From contig VXAI01000049.1 in assembly GCA_013399305.1 (NCBI GenBank), positions 774,482 through 838,481 on the forward strand: a DNA stretch of 64,000 nt, read 5' to 3'. The position numbers and the translations under genes were made by a program. Origin of the DNA: Rostratula benghalensis. Its lineage: Eukaryota > Chordata > Aves > Charadriiformes > Rostratulidae. Shown piece after piece: positions 49,563 to 61,400 of the stretch (within the stretch, counting starts at the first letter, position 1; each line of letters opens with the position of its first letter). The notes beneath the pieces are model-generated. The model had not been told where the DNA came from and made no database searches. It was given only the letters and a program-made list of their open reading frames with translations.

Positions 49563-51086
49563 AAATTAGGGTACTTCAAAAAATAAGGGGGAAAGGTTTT
49601 GTTTGCTGCCATACTATCTAAAGTGCATGGCCTTTGCAATAAAGAAATCCAGTACAGAAAGAAACTTTTCCAATGAGAGCTGAATAAACAGTAAACTAAT
49701 TGTCTTTCACTTGCAAACTATTAAATTTGTGATAACCCTGTTCAAACACTGTGATTCTCTACTGCGCTTATCTGACATAATTCTTCCTTTGCAGTATGGT
49801 CATGTCCTTCTAATGTGTGTTGTCACATCCCTGATAAAATGGAGTTGAGAGCGATGACAAAACCAGAAACGTGTGGGAAATGAAACCAGAAAAGCTTAAG
49901 TGTGGGATGGCAATCAATGGATCACTTACGGCAATTATGCTGGGGAAATGAAAGTAGTTGGTGTGATGTAATTTGCAGATGATCAGGCTGGTGAAGGGAG
50001 TCGATGCTGCTTCCCTTAGGCTGTTTGGGAGCTGTCTGTGCAGATGTCTGTCCCAGAAATGCCACACGTTCAGGAGAAGCTGTCAGCTCCCCGAGGTACC
50101 ACCCACTTCAGATGAGATCGAAGAGGGCATGTGCCCTGTGGCAGTGCCATCCATTAGAACAATCTGTGTAAGCTGCCTGTAAAGAAATGAGCAAAGTGGA
50201 ACAGAATGAAATATGAATTGTAAGGCCTGGAGAAGTCGTACCCACACCCCCCCCAGGTCAGTTTAAGCTTCCCTACGCAGTCCAATCTCAACACCTCTCT
50301 GGTGACACGCAGCTTACTCTGTTGTGCCAGGTCTGTCCTTTCCCATTTGTCCAAGTTTACTTCTTTGTCATCTCAACTTAGCCTGTTTGCCTTCTTTGCG
50401 TTTTCCAGTGCAATTAATTTAGTGAATTTTTTTCTCTCTCTCTTCCTTTTCACATCATATCAACTAATCACTTGTCTGTATTTCTGCTGCCTCCATTCAG
50501 CTAATAGAATTCAGCTTTATGCTTCCCCTCCTCTTAGCATCCCCTCCTGTTATTTATTAATGGGTTGCACAACTCCTCACCAAGAACCTTGACATATCTC
50601 AAAGACGTTCAATAATCAAGCTCCACAATGAGCATCCCTATAAAGGAGGCAATTATATTATCTATTTACCAGATGGCTAACCAGGAACAGACATAAGTCA
50701 GGTAAATTGCCTTGGGTGAAAAGTTGGGGAAAGGCAGCAATGAGAATAAAATCCAGAGTCAGTTGAGTTTCTTTGCCAAAAGCTTGTAGGACTCTGAAGT
50801 ACATATACCAGCTGTTGGGGAATCACTGTGCTGGCCCAGAATTGTCCTGTTTTAGCTGAGAGCTTAAAATCTATTATTCAATAGGTTTTTGAACTCAGTC
50901 CTTGCCCTTTTCTTTCCTAAGGGGACAACAGAAACATCTGAACTTGTAAACTTAAAATAAGAGTCTGCCTGTGTTTCCAGGTCTCTCCTGTGCTGGTTTT
51001 GTAGGTTAGTGATGTCTGTGCATAGCTGGATTTTTTTATTCGAAAATGTGTATGAGCAGCAAAACTGTTTTAAGACGAGGAGGTCA

Positions 51087-51130
51087 CTGTCTGTCTGTCT
51101 GTCCATCAATCTACCTGTCTGTCTGTCTGA
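51087..51130. repeat. Interrupted (CTGT)n microsatellite
   Basis: Two blocks of CTGT units, about four and three to four units, are separated by CCATCAATCTAC. The sequence further downstream contains CAGTCAGACAG on the same strand, which pairs loosely with the units as an inverted repeat. Confidence 0.88.
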
Positions 51131-51574
51131 GCGTGAGCCAGTCAGACAGCCTGTCCATAGCCTCAAAAAGCCAGGCTAGATTTGTTATCTGTGAGACCAT
51201 CTGGGCTACATACTGAATTCTCTGTCACCATTAAACAGATGAATCACACTTTGTAAATAGTGATTTTAAGAGGGGGTTTTTTTTTGCCAGAGCTACTTGT
51301 TTTGTGAGGCTGGAAAATTCTTCAGCGATCCTTGCAAGATTAGGTCTTGATGTTCACCCTATTACTGTGTGTGTGACCCTCTTTGATACGTAGAATGTCG
51401 AACAGAACGCCACCTGGAGAATATTCCAGATACAGGGTTTGCAGCACACTTATGGAAGCATTAACATGGCACTTCAACCATTTTTATGAAATATTTTAGG
51501 ATCATTTTAAGCCTTGCGGGGGGTGAGGGGGGATGGACAGTGTGATGTTGCAGACTCGTAGTTGTTTCATGATC

Positions 51575-51598
51575 AATTAATCTTGAAATTAATCTTGA
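51575..51598. repeat. Perfect 12-bp tandem duplication
   Basis: AATTAATCTTGA is repeated at once with no mismatch (51575-51586 and 51587-51598). A micro-duplication by slippage is the likely cause. Confidence 0.92.
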
Positions 51599-52189
51599 AA
51601 ATCTCCTTCACAATTGGCTTAAAATCTCCTTTTAGAGTAGATAATCTTAATTTTGATGCTGGGAATTAGTCTACAAAGGATAATTCTGAGGATGGACAGA
51701 AGTACTGATTCTCTGCTGCAAGAGCTGCAGGCCAAAGCATGGTCACTTCTACGAGGTTGGTCCCCCCACCGGGTGTTGTGTCCCTGCTCTCACTGTCCTC
51801 ACCTGGAGCAGGCCCGTGGAGGGAGAGCTGGTGTGCAAGACATTGTCATTACTCAGCTGTGAACATAAAGAAATGCCTTTTGGTCATTTTGCCTTTTGTT
51901 TTCTGGTGCCTGCTGTGAAATATTTGTGGGTTCCTGGAAGCTCTCCAGTAGGAACACTGAGGGAATTAGTCTCCAAGCTTTTGGTATTCTCAGCACTTTT
52001 CCAAATCTTCAGGAATTAGCGCATCCCCAGTGCCTGAGATGGTGCCTTGCGGTCGGGCTCTCTGCGGTATCTTGCATAAACTCAGTGGAGCTGCAGATCT
52101 TTAGAAGGGGCCATTTGAGAAGGATTCGTTGTGGCAGGAGAAGGATCGAATGCTGAAATATAGATTGCCTTTCTGTTTTGTGGAGGGGG

Positions 52190-52205
52190 GGAAAAAAAAA
52201 AAAAA
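52190..52205. repeat. Poly(A) run after G run
   Basis: A GGGGGGG-type run passes into about fourteen A bases. Low-complexity DNA. Confidence 0.8.
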
Positions 52206-52837
52206 GCGTCCATCCATATGAAATTGTGCTCATTACTGAGGAAAATAAATTCTTACCTGCCAAGCAAATGGCCAGCCTTTAGAAGTGGTTAGAGTTGCAC
52301 ATCAATTACTGGGGAAAAACAACACCTGTGTACACTAATTATTTCTTTAGTGGACGGGTTTCAGATATAGCATCAAATTCTCCACTTGCATCAGTTGTGT
52401 GCCAGAAAAATTCCATTGTGTTCACTGGTAGGTGTTAAGAGTAGGTTAGGTGAAGGGTATGTTATGGCACACAGCAGGGGTATCATCCTAACAGGCCACA
52501 GCTTTAACTTTTAAACAGATGCTTTATATATTCTTACAGGATTAGTGTCCCTTTAAACACTGTTGGAGTTAAATTGAGTACAGTTTTGTTTCTTCTCTTT
52601 GTCTCACGTTTGTTGACTTTCTGCTCTCCATACTACTCTCAAAAACAGTTTGATGCTATAAATAAGAGCATGGATTGAATACATTCTTTGTGACAAGCAG
52701 TGTGCAGTGTAGTCACTGCTTCCTTCTTGAAGATATATTATCTTTTTTTATTATTTTAAATCTGCACTCTACCATTATTCTGAAGATCAGCAGATGCAAA
52801 GGTGAGACCCAGTTATGAAAAAAGTATGTGCCTGTCT

Positions 52838-52878
52838 GTGTACATACATATATACATATGCATATACATGTATATATT
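52838..52878. repeat. TACATA/TATA-rich microsatellite
   Basis: An imperfect array of ACATAC, ATATAC and ATGTAT units, mostly alternating purine and pyrimidine. Confidence 0.85.
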
Positions 52879-53045
52879 CTGCTTGTGACAGATAGATGCT
52901 TGCACCTGAAAATACCCACAGTCATACAAACTACAAAATTAATGAAGTTTCAGACTCTGTGTTGTTGGGGTTCAGATTCAGTGGTGGTGATGGTGTTGTA
53001 TGATGCTGTGACACCAGATCTTGTGTTGTGATGAGATGATGATGA

Positions 53046-53562
53046 GATCCAGCTCTGGAGTCCTCAACATAGAAAGGACATGGACCTCTTGGATGGGTCC
53101 AATGGAGAGCCATGAAGATGACTGGAGGGCTGGAGTACCTCTTGGATGAGGACAGGCTGAGAGAGTTGGGGTGGTGCAGCCTGGAGAAGAGAAGGCTCCA
53201 GGGACACTTTATGGCAGCCTTCCAATATCTGACAGGGGCTACAGGAGAGCTGGAGCGGGACTCTTTGTCAGGGAGTGGAGTGACAAGACAAGGAATGATG
53301 GCTTTAAATTGAAAGAGGAGAGATGTAGATGAGATACCACAAAGAAATTATTTGGTGTGAGGGTGGTGAGAGCCTGGCCCAGGTTGCCCAGAGAAGCTGT
53401 GGCTGCCCCATCCCTGGAGGGGTTCAAGGCCAGGTTGGATGGGGCTTGGAGCAACCTGGTCTGGTGGGAGGTGTCCCTGCCCAGGGCAGGGGGGTTGGAA
53501 CCGGGTGACCTTTAAGGTCCCTTCCAACTCTAACCATTCTGTGATTCTATAATTCTGTGATT
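53046..53562 (+). mobile_element. CR1 LINE, 5'-truncated (group C)
   Basis: The copy begins near CAGCTCTGGAGTCCTCAACA. Frame 53112-53312 encodes MKMTGGLEYL and RLRELGWCSLEKRRLQGHFM, the ORF2 C-terminal region. Beyond a frame break come GGCTTTAAATTGAAAGAGG, GTGGTGAGAGCCTGGCCCAG, GGCTGCCCCATCCCTGGAGG, and the tail CCATTCTGTGATTCTATAATTC repeated in three octamer-like units. It is nearly the same, in its last 220 bases, as the minus-strand copy at 7348-7567. The two minus-strand frames at 53239-53587 are shadows. Confidence 0.96.
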
Positions 53563-54791
53563 GCATATGATTACTAGGATAAATCAATTAGGGCTTTAAG
53601 TGGTCCTTCTGGCTAAAGAGTTGGGTGTGCAAAGGATCCAAACCGGAGAGGAGTTGTCCAGGCACTTGAGGAGCTGTGTCCTCATTCCCACCCCAGCCAA
53701 GCATTCTGCAGCGTGTCTCTGATGTGGCAGGCACCTTTATGATTTATACTGACACGGCCAAGTCTTTTGCAGGTCTAAGTGGACTTGGGTGAAACTCTGT
53801 CTGTTTGCATTAAAGGAAAAATTCACCCGGGATGTGCGTTACATCCCTTGGTGGAGGGAGACTGATGCTTTTTGAAAATCTGACCTTGTTCCCTTCCTGT
53901 GGTGCACAGTGCAGTAGGAATTCACTTTAAATAAAACCAAGATACAGGAGGAGGCATCAAGGGCAGCGTTAGGTAAACATTTTAGGTGCAAACAGCTAAT
54001 GTTGTTATATATTTTTGGGTTGTATATTTTTACTGAATGCCGTATTAGCCCAGTATTTGCAGCCAGGAGAAAGACAGGAGAAGTGTCCCTGTGTAACTGT
54101 CCTAGGGCTTGCAAAGTCCAGTGGGTGTGAGGTCTGGTCTCATCTCAGGTAGTTCTGTTTTATGTTTGTCTTCGTTATTAAGCATGCTTCATGTTCTCTT
54201 CCTCAGCTCGCTGCAGTTTCATTTCTTCATTTTATATACCGGGGAGCTGGGCAATGTCAGCTCCACTGGCAGCAGAATTTGGACTTTTATTAAGTCAGAT
54301 AGAAATCATCTCACCAGTAATCTGGAAAGATGGTGAGAATTTGTGGGTTTGGCACGATGGTCTTTTTTAATTACCGTGGGTTTCTGATCTCCGCCGTTTC
54401 CCTGCAGTTTAGCGTATAGTTGTGAACTTGCAACGTGAGTGTCAAACTCCCCTCTAGTGGTTGCTCTACACAGAGAATAAACATTAATTGAGCTTGATGA
54501 CAAGTATTTAACTCTGGACTAAAAAAAAAGATGACAATTCGTGTGAGATTCTGAGATTCTGATGATTGTACGTAGCAAAACTTATTTTTTGTCTGTCTTC
54601 CGCTTTTAATGATTTAGTTACTTCACATGTTGAAATGCTGTAATTAAAACATGAATCATTGTCAAAACAAACAAACAAATGGGGGGAGGAGGAAGAATTA
54701 TGGCACTATACTCTGCAAAATGCGAATGTGCCACCTATTGGTAGTGGCTTTGCAGCTCTTGATGGCTCCTGCCAACAGGTCAGCAGCGATG

Positions 54792-54809
54792 TCACCACCA
54801 CCACCACCG
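54792..54809. repeat. CAC trinucleotide microsatellite
   Basis: About six CAC units ending in CCGGTGG, which begins a small inverted repeat with the array (CCACCGGTGG). Confidence 0.82.
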
Positions 54810-55215
54810 GTGGCTTTTGTCCCACAGCACACAATGGAGCCACCCAGGGCTCTCTGCAGAGCTGTGTTAATGCAGTACTAGTGCTGCAATAATATAAAAG
54901 CAAGAATTGAGCAATAAGTGTGAAATAAAGAACTGAGTGTTAAAAATGTGCAAAGAATAGAGTGACTCATTAAGTGTCATTAAGATTAAAGAGTTCCATT
55001 TCTTGCTAACAGAGTTCTCAGCAGCAGATTGTGAAACCAGAAATATACTCTACAAGGCAGAAGTTTTTTGCTATGTGTGAAGAGGAAAGATATGGTGAAC
55101 TTGTATGTTGCTCAGCCATCTGAGCTGTAAATTTGCACCTCTACAGTCCTCTCACAGAATCTGTTAATAACTTTTTGGAAGCTATTCTGCCTGAATCTTA
55201 TGAGGCAGTAGGATA

Positions 55216-55237
55216 GGACCCTGCCTGCACAGGGTCC
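55216..55237. repeat. Perfect inverted repeat (8-bp stem)
   Basis: GGACCCTG and CAGGGTCC are separated by CCTGCA, giving an eight-base-pair GC-rich hairpin in AT-rich DNA. No T tract follows and a bacterial-type terminator is irrelevant here. Confidence 0.88.
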
Positions 55238-58091
55238 ATGTGTGGAAAGGAAAAGAAAAACAAAAAAACCCAAGGGACAAAGGGACATCTGACTTTTTGC
55301 AAACTCTTCTGGGAAGATTTTACTTCCCAGTTTTCAAAGGTTCAAAAAGAACCTTTGTTCCTCCTTTATGCATATTCAGAATTGTATTTCTGTAGATTAT
55401 ATATTTTACACAGGTATCTCTGGTCTTCTGTAAGTGTCAGTAATTACACTTGTGCATGCGGTTGTGGAGACTGTAGTTCTTCTGACTTAGTTTTCTTATG
55501 GTTTATACAGCAGTTTCCAATTTTGCCTATTCTCCGGGGTAATATTCAATCACTGCTTATGGTACAGGACCACTTCTAATGTGCTTTATTTTGTAGAAAA
55601 AAAAATTAAAGGTATTAATTTCCTCAGCCTAGAAAAGTAGAAAGTGCTGTTTAGTAAATAATTTTGAAATGTGTTTTTGCTCACAAATCGTTCTGTTCCG
55701 TCACAGCTTAGTTTTGATGATGGTTGGGTTTTTTTGTTTGGTCATTTTTGGATTTTGGGTTGATTTTTTTGTGAGTGGCTCGGCTCAGTGAAAGGACAGA
55801 GTCAACCCTGACTGGCTGCAATAAGCCAAGCACTGGTGTGTGACATTAAATGTACACACTAGAATGTAAGACGTCAATGAAAACAAACCCAGTTCTGAAG
55901 AGATAAGGTAATAATGGTTGCTAGCATACAGCAGGAGTGATTATAACACACCACAGTATAATATTTGAGTAATCATCTAAAAATTCTGTTTTTTCCTTAA
56001 ACTTGAGATTTGTCAGAAAAACAAAACAACCCAGCAACCTAGATAAAACTCAGAATGAAGAACTAAAAAGCACATTTGCAAATATGAGGTATGTTCTTAC
56101 ACCCATAAATGCTGGAAAGCAATAGCTGTGTCAGGTCCTCTTAAAAATAATATGCTTTCATCTTACATCTTAATGTAAGAGCGTCTCTTACAGCAGATGT
56201 TCTGGGAGCGCTCCCTCCCTTACGCAATGACAGAAGCATACCAATGCTCCTAGAGAGGTTTACCTTTCAGAACTGACAAGTGTTAAAAGAAAAAGGGGGT
56301 GAGAACAGGTTTATAATCTACATCACAGATATGTGGGAAAGGGTTTTAAAATATACTGTGTAAGGGAGAGGAGAAAAATCAGACACATTAAATAAATTCT
56401 ATATAAATAGTAACAGTGAAGTCATACAATGCTCTTTAGCAAAATAAGCCCTGCCAAAGCAGACCATGAGCAGTGAGAGCCTGCTATTTCTTATGGGATG
56501 CAGTGATAAAGAAATTACATACTTATTTGAGAGGAACATAAATAAAGATTAATAGGTTAATGAGTTATTTTCCTTTCATTACTATACTATTGTACTTTAT
56601 TATAATTGCTTTGCACTCATTTAATTAAATTTGAACTAGGGCCAACACAAGATAATTTGTTTTCCCTGTACTAAACAATGAGTATGCAGATTGGAAGTAC
56701 TGAAGCAGTAATCAGCCCTCTGTTTGCAACACTTTTCTACTCTGAGTAGACATTATAATTGATAATTTGATTGTTGCAGCACTCCGTGCAATATATTTTA
56801 AAGCAACATTAACATAATGGAAATTATGTTGTGTGCCTAATCCGAGCTTTTCACTGTGTAAGTGTACGAATCCCATCCTGTAATGAATGAGGGCTCTATC
56901 CACCAAACGTCCCTACAACCTTCCCGTGCCTCAGTTGGGAACAGAGCTCTCTGCTTCTCCATTCACTGCCTCCCCCATCGAGTTGTATCACTTGAGTTGT
57001 ACTCGAAACGAGCAAGAGTCACAAGCTAAAAGAGCTGAACTAAGCATTTCAGTAAAACCTGATTTGTCCTGACATAAATCTGTCATTAAAATTAAGTAGT
57101 TTTTGTGTACTCCCTGTACAATTCTTGCATCGTTTTGAAGCAAGGTGTTTATCCAGTCCATTAGGAATTATCTTTCCATTGTCTTTTTCCAGCTTCTGAG
57201 AAACCTGGTAGCAATTGACCTGAGAAGCAAAACCATGACATGACTCAGATACCAAGGTAGGACTTTCCAGTGCCTGTAATATAAACAAAATTGCCTCAGG
57301 CTCCCCTTTTCACATTTTTATATATATTGGACTTACTTAAGAAACAGAGAGTATCATTTGTGCATGTTCTACAGGAATATAAGGAAAGGCTGAGTTTCTG
57401 TTTGATCTTTCCTTTATCCCAATCGCTTGCCCAACACACACTTGTAGTATTTAGCTTCCTGTTGCCCCAGTACCTGCTGAGGAGTTGGCCTCCCTATGTC
57501 CTGACCAAATGAAGTCCTGAGAACTGTGGGACACTCCTCAGCGGTTGTGTGCAACCTCAGCAGTCACCAAGGTTACCTTGCCTTTCAAGTTTGGGTCATG
57601 AAAAAGAAGTGGAAAAACAAAGTGAAGTGTGATGGCTTATAAAACTCTGCCAACGTTGAACTTTATTTGTTTTCTGACAAAATAAGAGTGGCTTTGCTTG
57701 CATAAATATTTGAGTCACCTCACTTAATATTTGCCTATTTGCTTTTACGGCCTGAAGTGTCCCTGTATTAAAAAACCGTGAGTTGTGGGTTTGCAAAATA
57801 AGTTCAACTTGGTTGAGAAAAGTGTTCTAGAGGGGAGTATTTTGCTTCCTGTCTTTTCAGACTGAGCTTACAGAGCCTGTCATGATGAGGTTGGTCTAGT
57901 TGGGGAGCACTGCCGTGAGTGTGGAGTGGTCCAGGTTTCCTGTGCAAGCTTCTTTTGTTTGCTACTGTGTTTTTGGAAACAGAAAGTTTGGAAGTTCTTG
58001 AAGGAGACAGGAGGCCCAACTGACAGACCTTCACGTTTTAAATGTTTTTTTGCTTCTAGAGTGTCAAGGTTAGTTTTTGTTGGGCTATATA

Positions 58092-58106
58092 TTTTTTTTT
58101 TTTTTT
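58092..58106. repeat. Poly(T) run
   Basis: Simple T homopolymer of fifteen bases. Confidence 0.88.
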
Positions 58107-58200
58107 GCTAATGATTATTGAACATTGTTGTGAAGGCAATTATATTAGAACAGATACTATAATCCTGGAGCTGAGAGAAAATTGACCTAGCTGTTCAGTT

Positions 58201-58499
58201 TGGGGTCCCCTGTCCTGTCCCATCCTCCCCACAGGGGTGACCCCTGGAGGCTTTTCCCCTTCCCCCCCTCCAAGGGGGCAAACACCGCCATTCCCTGCCC
58301 TTGGCTGTTCCAGCCATCAGGATCAGCCAGGGCCTCTCTGCACCATCCCTGGGTGGGATCAGGGCTGAGCACCCCGAGAGGGAACAGTTTCTGAACAACC
58401 TGCTGGGCATTCCAGAGTTGAGTCAGTTAGGAGAGGCCCAGCTAAAAAGCTAAAATTGCCAAACAGAAAATTGGTTCTGTTTTGCCTCAAACCAGGACA
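58201..58499 (-). mobile_element. Candidate solo LTR of an avian endogenous retrovirus
   Basis: Read on the minus strand the segment starts TGTCCTGGTTTGAGGC, a start I associate with abundant avian ERV LTRs, and ends GGGGACCCCA, giving TG...CA termini over 299 bases. The flanks share GTT (58198-58200 and 58500-58502), or GTTT if the end is moved by one base, as a minimal target-site duplication. The segment is much richer in G and C than its flanks. No gag, pol or env remnant lies beside it, so it would be a solo LTR. No AATAAA was seen inside, which is a weakness. The plus-strand start is less sure than the 58499 end. Confidence 0.45.
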
Positions 58500-61400
58500 G
58501 TTTAGGCCTAACCAAAACGTAAGACTCTCCTGAGTGTTAATCAAGGTTGCAGTCATCCCTGGCATTGCTCAGTTTTGCAATAAAGGCTGGTGCCTCTTGG
58601 CAGCTTTTGAGTTTCCTGGAGACGGGGTTTGCCTGGGCAAGGAGACGTGGAAGACACAGCATCGTTTAGTCTTCGACTTGAGGAGTGGTGGGATTTTTCC
58701 ATACCACTTCAGAATTTTCTACAGTGGGTCACGTCTCCAGAAAAACTAATTTATATGTCTCAAGTAGAAAGTGGATCATAAGTGCTCTCACTGTTTATAC
58801 AAAGCCACTGCTGTCAGCCCACAAGGCAAATCCAGGGAGGTTTCTGTTTTCCATTTACCGTACTTTTCAATTGATTGGTCAGTGGTGTGTATCCTTTTTC
58901 AGTTCCTCTATTCCTTCTCTTTGAGACTTGGAATATCATTCCCTGAAATCCTGAGGGTAACTTTATAGATCTCTTTTTCTTTCACGCAGAGGCCTTTAAA
59001 CACACAACGTACCTGAATTGCCTCTCCATCTAGCTTTAATTCAGTCTGGGTGTGTAGCACAAATCACAGGCTGAACACTATAAAATCGCTTCTTTACACA
59101 ATTTGGTTGGACTAAAAAGGGAACAATCCTTGTGATAGGTGAGTGCACTAAATATATCGTTGAGTGGAGATGTAGGAATGGGAAAATATCTTGATATGAA
59201 TTGTTATAACCAAAATTACGTTTGCAATTAAATCAAAAGGTGCATGAAGAAAAGCTCTAAAAAGCAGAAGGATCGTGGAAGGTATAGATGGAAAATAAAA
59301 TAGGAGATTTTCAAAGCTGAAGTTTTGTAGCTAGAGAATTATACCTGCCATCCGGTGTGGATATTTATTTGGGATAAACTAAATAGCAGTAGAGACTGCT
59401 GAAATGCATATATCAATCATCTGTAAGATAAAGCTGGTGGGGAAGATTGAAAGATTATAGAACAGAGGGATGAGTGTAAGCAAAAGGAACAAAATAAAAT
59501 AAGTTTGTGCAAAGGGCTAAGATAAATAAGAGATTTTCAGAATACAGAAGAAAGGAGGTCACTGGAGAAAGCAGTAGAGTTTGAGACATAGCAAACGAAA
59601 CTGGTGTTTGGATGAGAAGAAATATATTTTTTCAAATGTTAAATGTTTTGACTCAATTTTCTCAGTGAAGATAAGAATAATACAAATAAAAGAGACACAG
59701 AAACAGACTCGGAATACTGACAAAAATCTGGACTTTAAAAAATAAACTCAGATTTCTGTGAGAAATTAATACACCAGGAGGAGACCTGAAGATGCTAAAC
59801 GTGTCACGGGAAATAGTGGCTGGCTGGAAAAGCCCACTGATGTGAAGTATCATGAAGACACTTTAATTCTTGGCAGTTTTTGAGTCATGACAGATGTTTT
59901 GGATAGTTTGTGGCTACAAGAGAACAGTTTTGCACATAGCAGCGTTGCACGTAACAGTTCCCATTCTTCTCCTGTACAACATGCTTTTTTTCCTAGATTG
60001 CTGTAGAGAAAAGGGCACCAAACTGGGACCCAGTTGAGACTGGAGCGGAGGAGCAGTGATGAGAGGCCACATCCTCATTCTGTTTGAGTAGGGTATTTAA
60101 TGGTAAATTTAACAAGTGGAGCAATCGAAGAGGAGAAAGAATTGGCCAAAGCAAGGTTTCCCAGTGCATCATACCGTATATAATCTAGCCCAAATTCTTC
60201 TATTATACAGTCAGAAAAATTAGACACATGGAGTTTCTGTACAGGCAATTTGTGGTTGTATATACTTCTAAGGAACATGTATGCTGCTCATGATCACCTC
60301 ATATAGTTCCAAACACTGGCTATGTGTAAATCCTCCCTAGAAAGAGAAAACAAAGACATACATTGGCATTTTTAGCTGGAAGTAGAGGTATTTTTTAAGA
60401 ATCTGAGAAGGCACAATGAGCAGTACTTAGGAGAGTAGAAAAGACCATAAGTTTGTGGTCATGTGAAGAATGTGTCAAATATGCTTTCAAAAACATCACA
60501 AACCAATGGGCAGCAGTAAGGCTGAAGGGTTTTCACCAGCAAAGAAAGAACAAATAACAAAATGATCAAGGCAAAGTGCGAAACGCAGATGCTGAATGCT
60601 CAAAAGACTAGTCTCTGGTTTTACTTTTTCTTAAAGAAAAAAAATACAAAACCAAACCCCACAAGTTTCTGCACAAACATACATGGTTCTAACGCGATGC
60701 TGGTGTGGTACGAGGGCGGAGATGCCTTAGTTGTTTGTTAAAGTCAGAGAAAGCAGGTCTGTAGAAGAGGTGAAATTATGAGGTCGTCTCGGTGAGTCAG
60801 AGATCATTCCAAAGGGAATCGGCAGGGTAACTGCGACCGGGTGAGTTGGACTCTTCTGAGATGCAAGAACAGAGGAGCATGGACTGAAAGAAATGGATGG
60901 CGAAAATTTTTAGTTGGAATTTCTTACACAGCTAGGGAGAAAGTGCATACCTAAAATATTTCACTGATGGCAGCAAGAGGAAGAAATAATTGAAACAATA
61001 ATTTAAAGGCTTAGTGTATCTAAGGTTTAAAACATGCAGACATTTAGCATTAGCATTTACAGTGAACTGTTTTCCTTGCAAATAATTATGCATAATCTCT
61101 TTGAAAGGCAGCTCTAATGTAATAAACAGTAAAATAAGTCAGAAAAAACTTTGAAATAGAAATTTTAATTTAGAGTTGGTCATAGTTCTGGTTATTGGGA
61201 ATTTTTCTGCAGCGATTCCCTAGGAGCAGAAGTGTATTGTGTAGAAAGAGGGAGTAAAAATTGTTTCACTAAATATATTTTTGTGTCTACTATTTTCCCT
61301 GTTCGAAAACACATATAGCAGAAGGGATTGGATGATGTATGGGTCATCAGAGAAGCTATTTGTTTCTTAAAATTAAATGTAATTTAATTTTAGTGTATAA

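Larger units (their letters stand above)
46657..53045. other. Unique AT-rich non-coding sequence with assembly gap
   Basis: No gene or recognised interspersed repeat. It includes the N gap, poly(A), GTCT and TACATA microsatellites and a 12-bp tandem duplication listed separately. Frames (up to 100 codons) have no domain. Confidence 0.5.
53563..58200. other. Unique AT-rich non-coding sequence
   Basis: No gene or recognised interspersed repeat. A CCA-type trinucleotide patch (54792-54809), a perfect 8-bp-stem inverted repeat (55216-55237) and a T run (58092-58106) are listed. Frames (up to 113 codons, 55238-55579) have no domain. Confidence 0.5.

Noticed and set aside
51087..51130. CTGT array as a structured functional repeat
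   Set aside because: It is short, interrupted and typical of a microsatellite.
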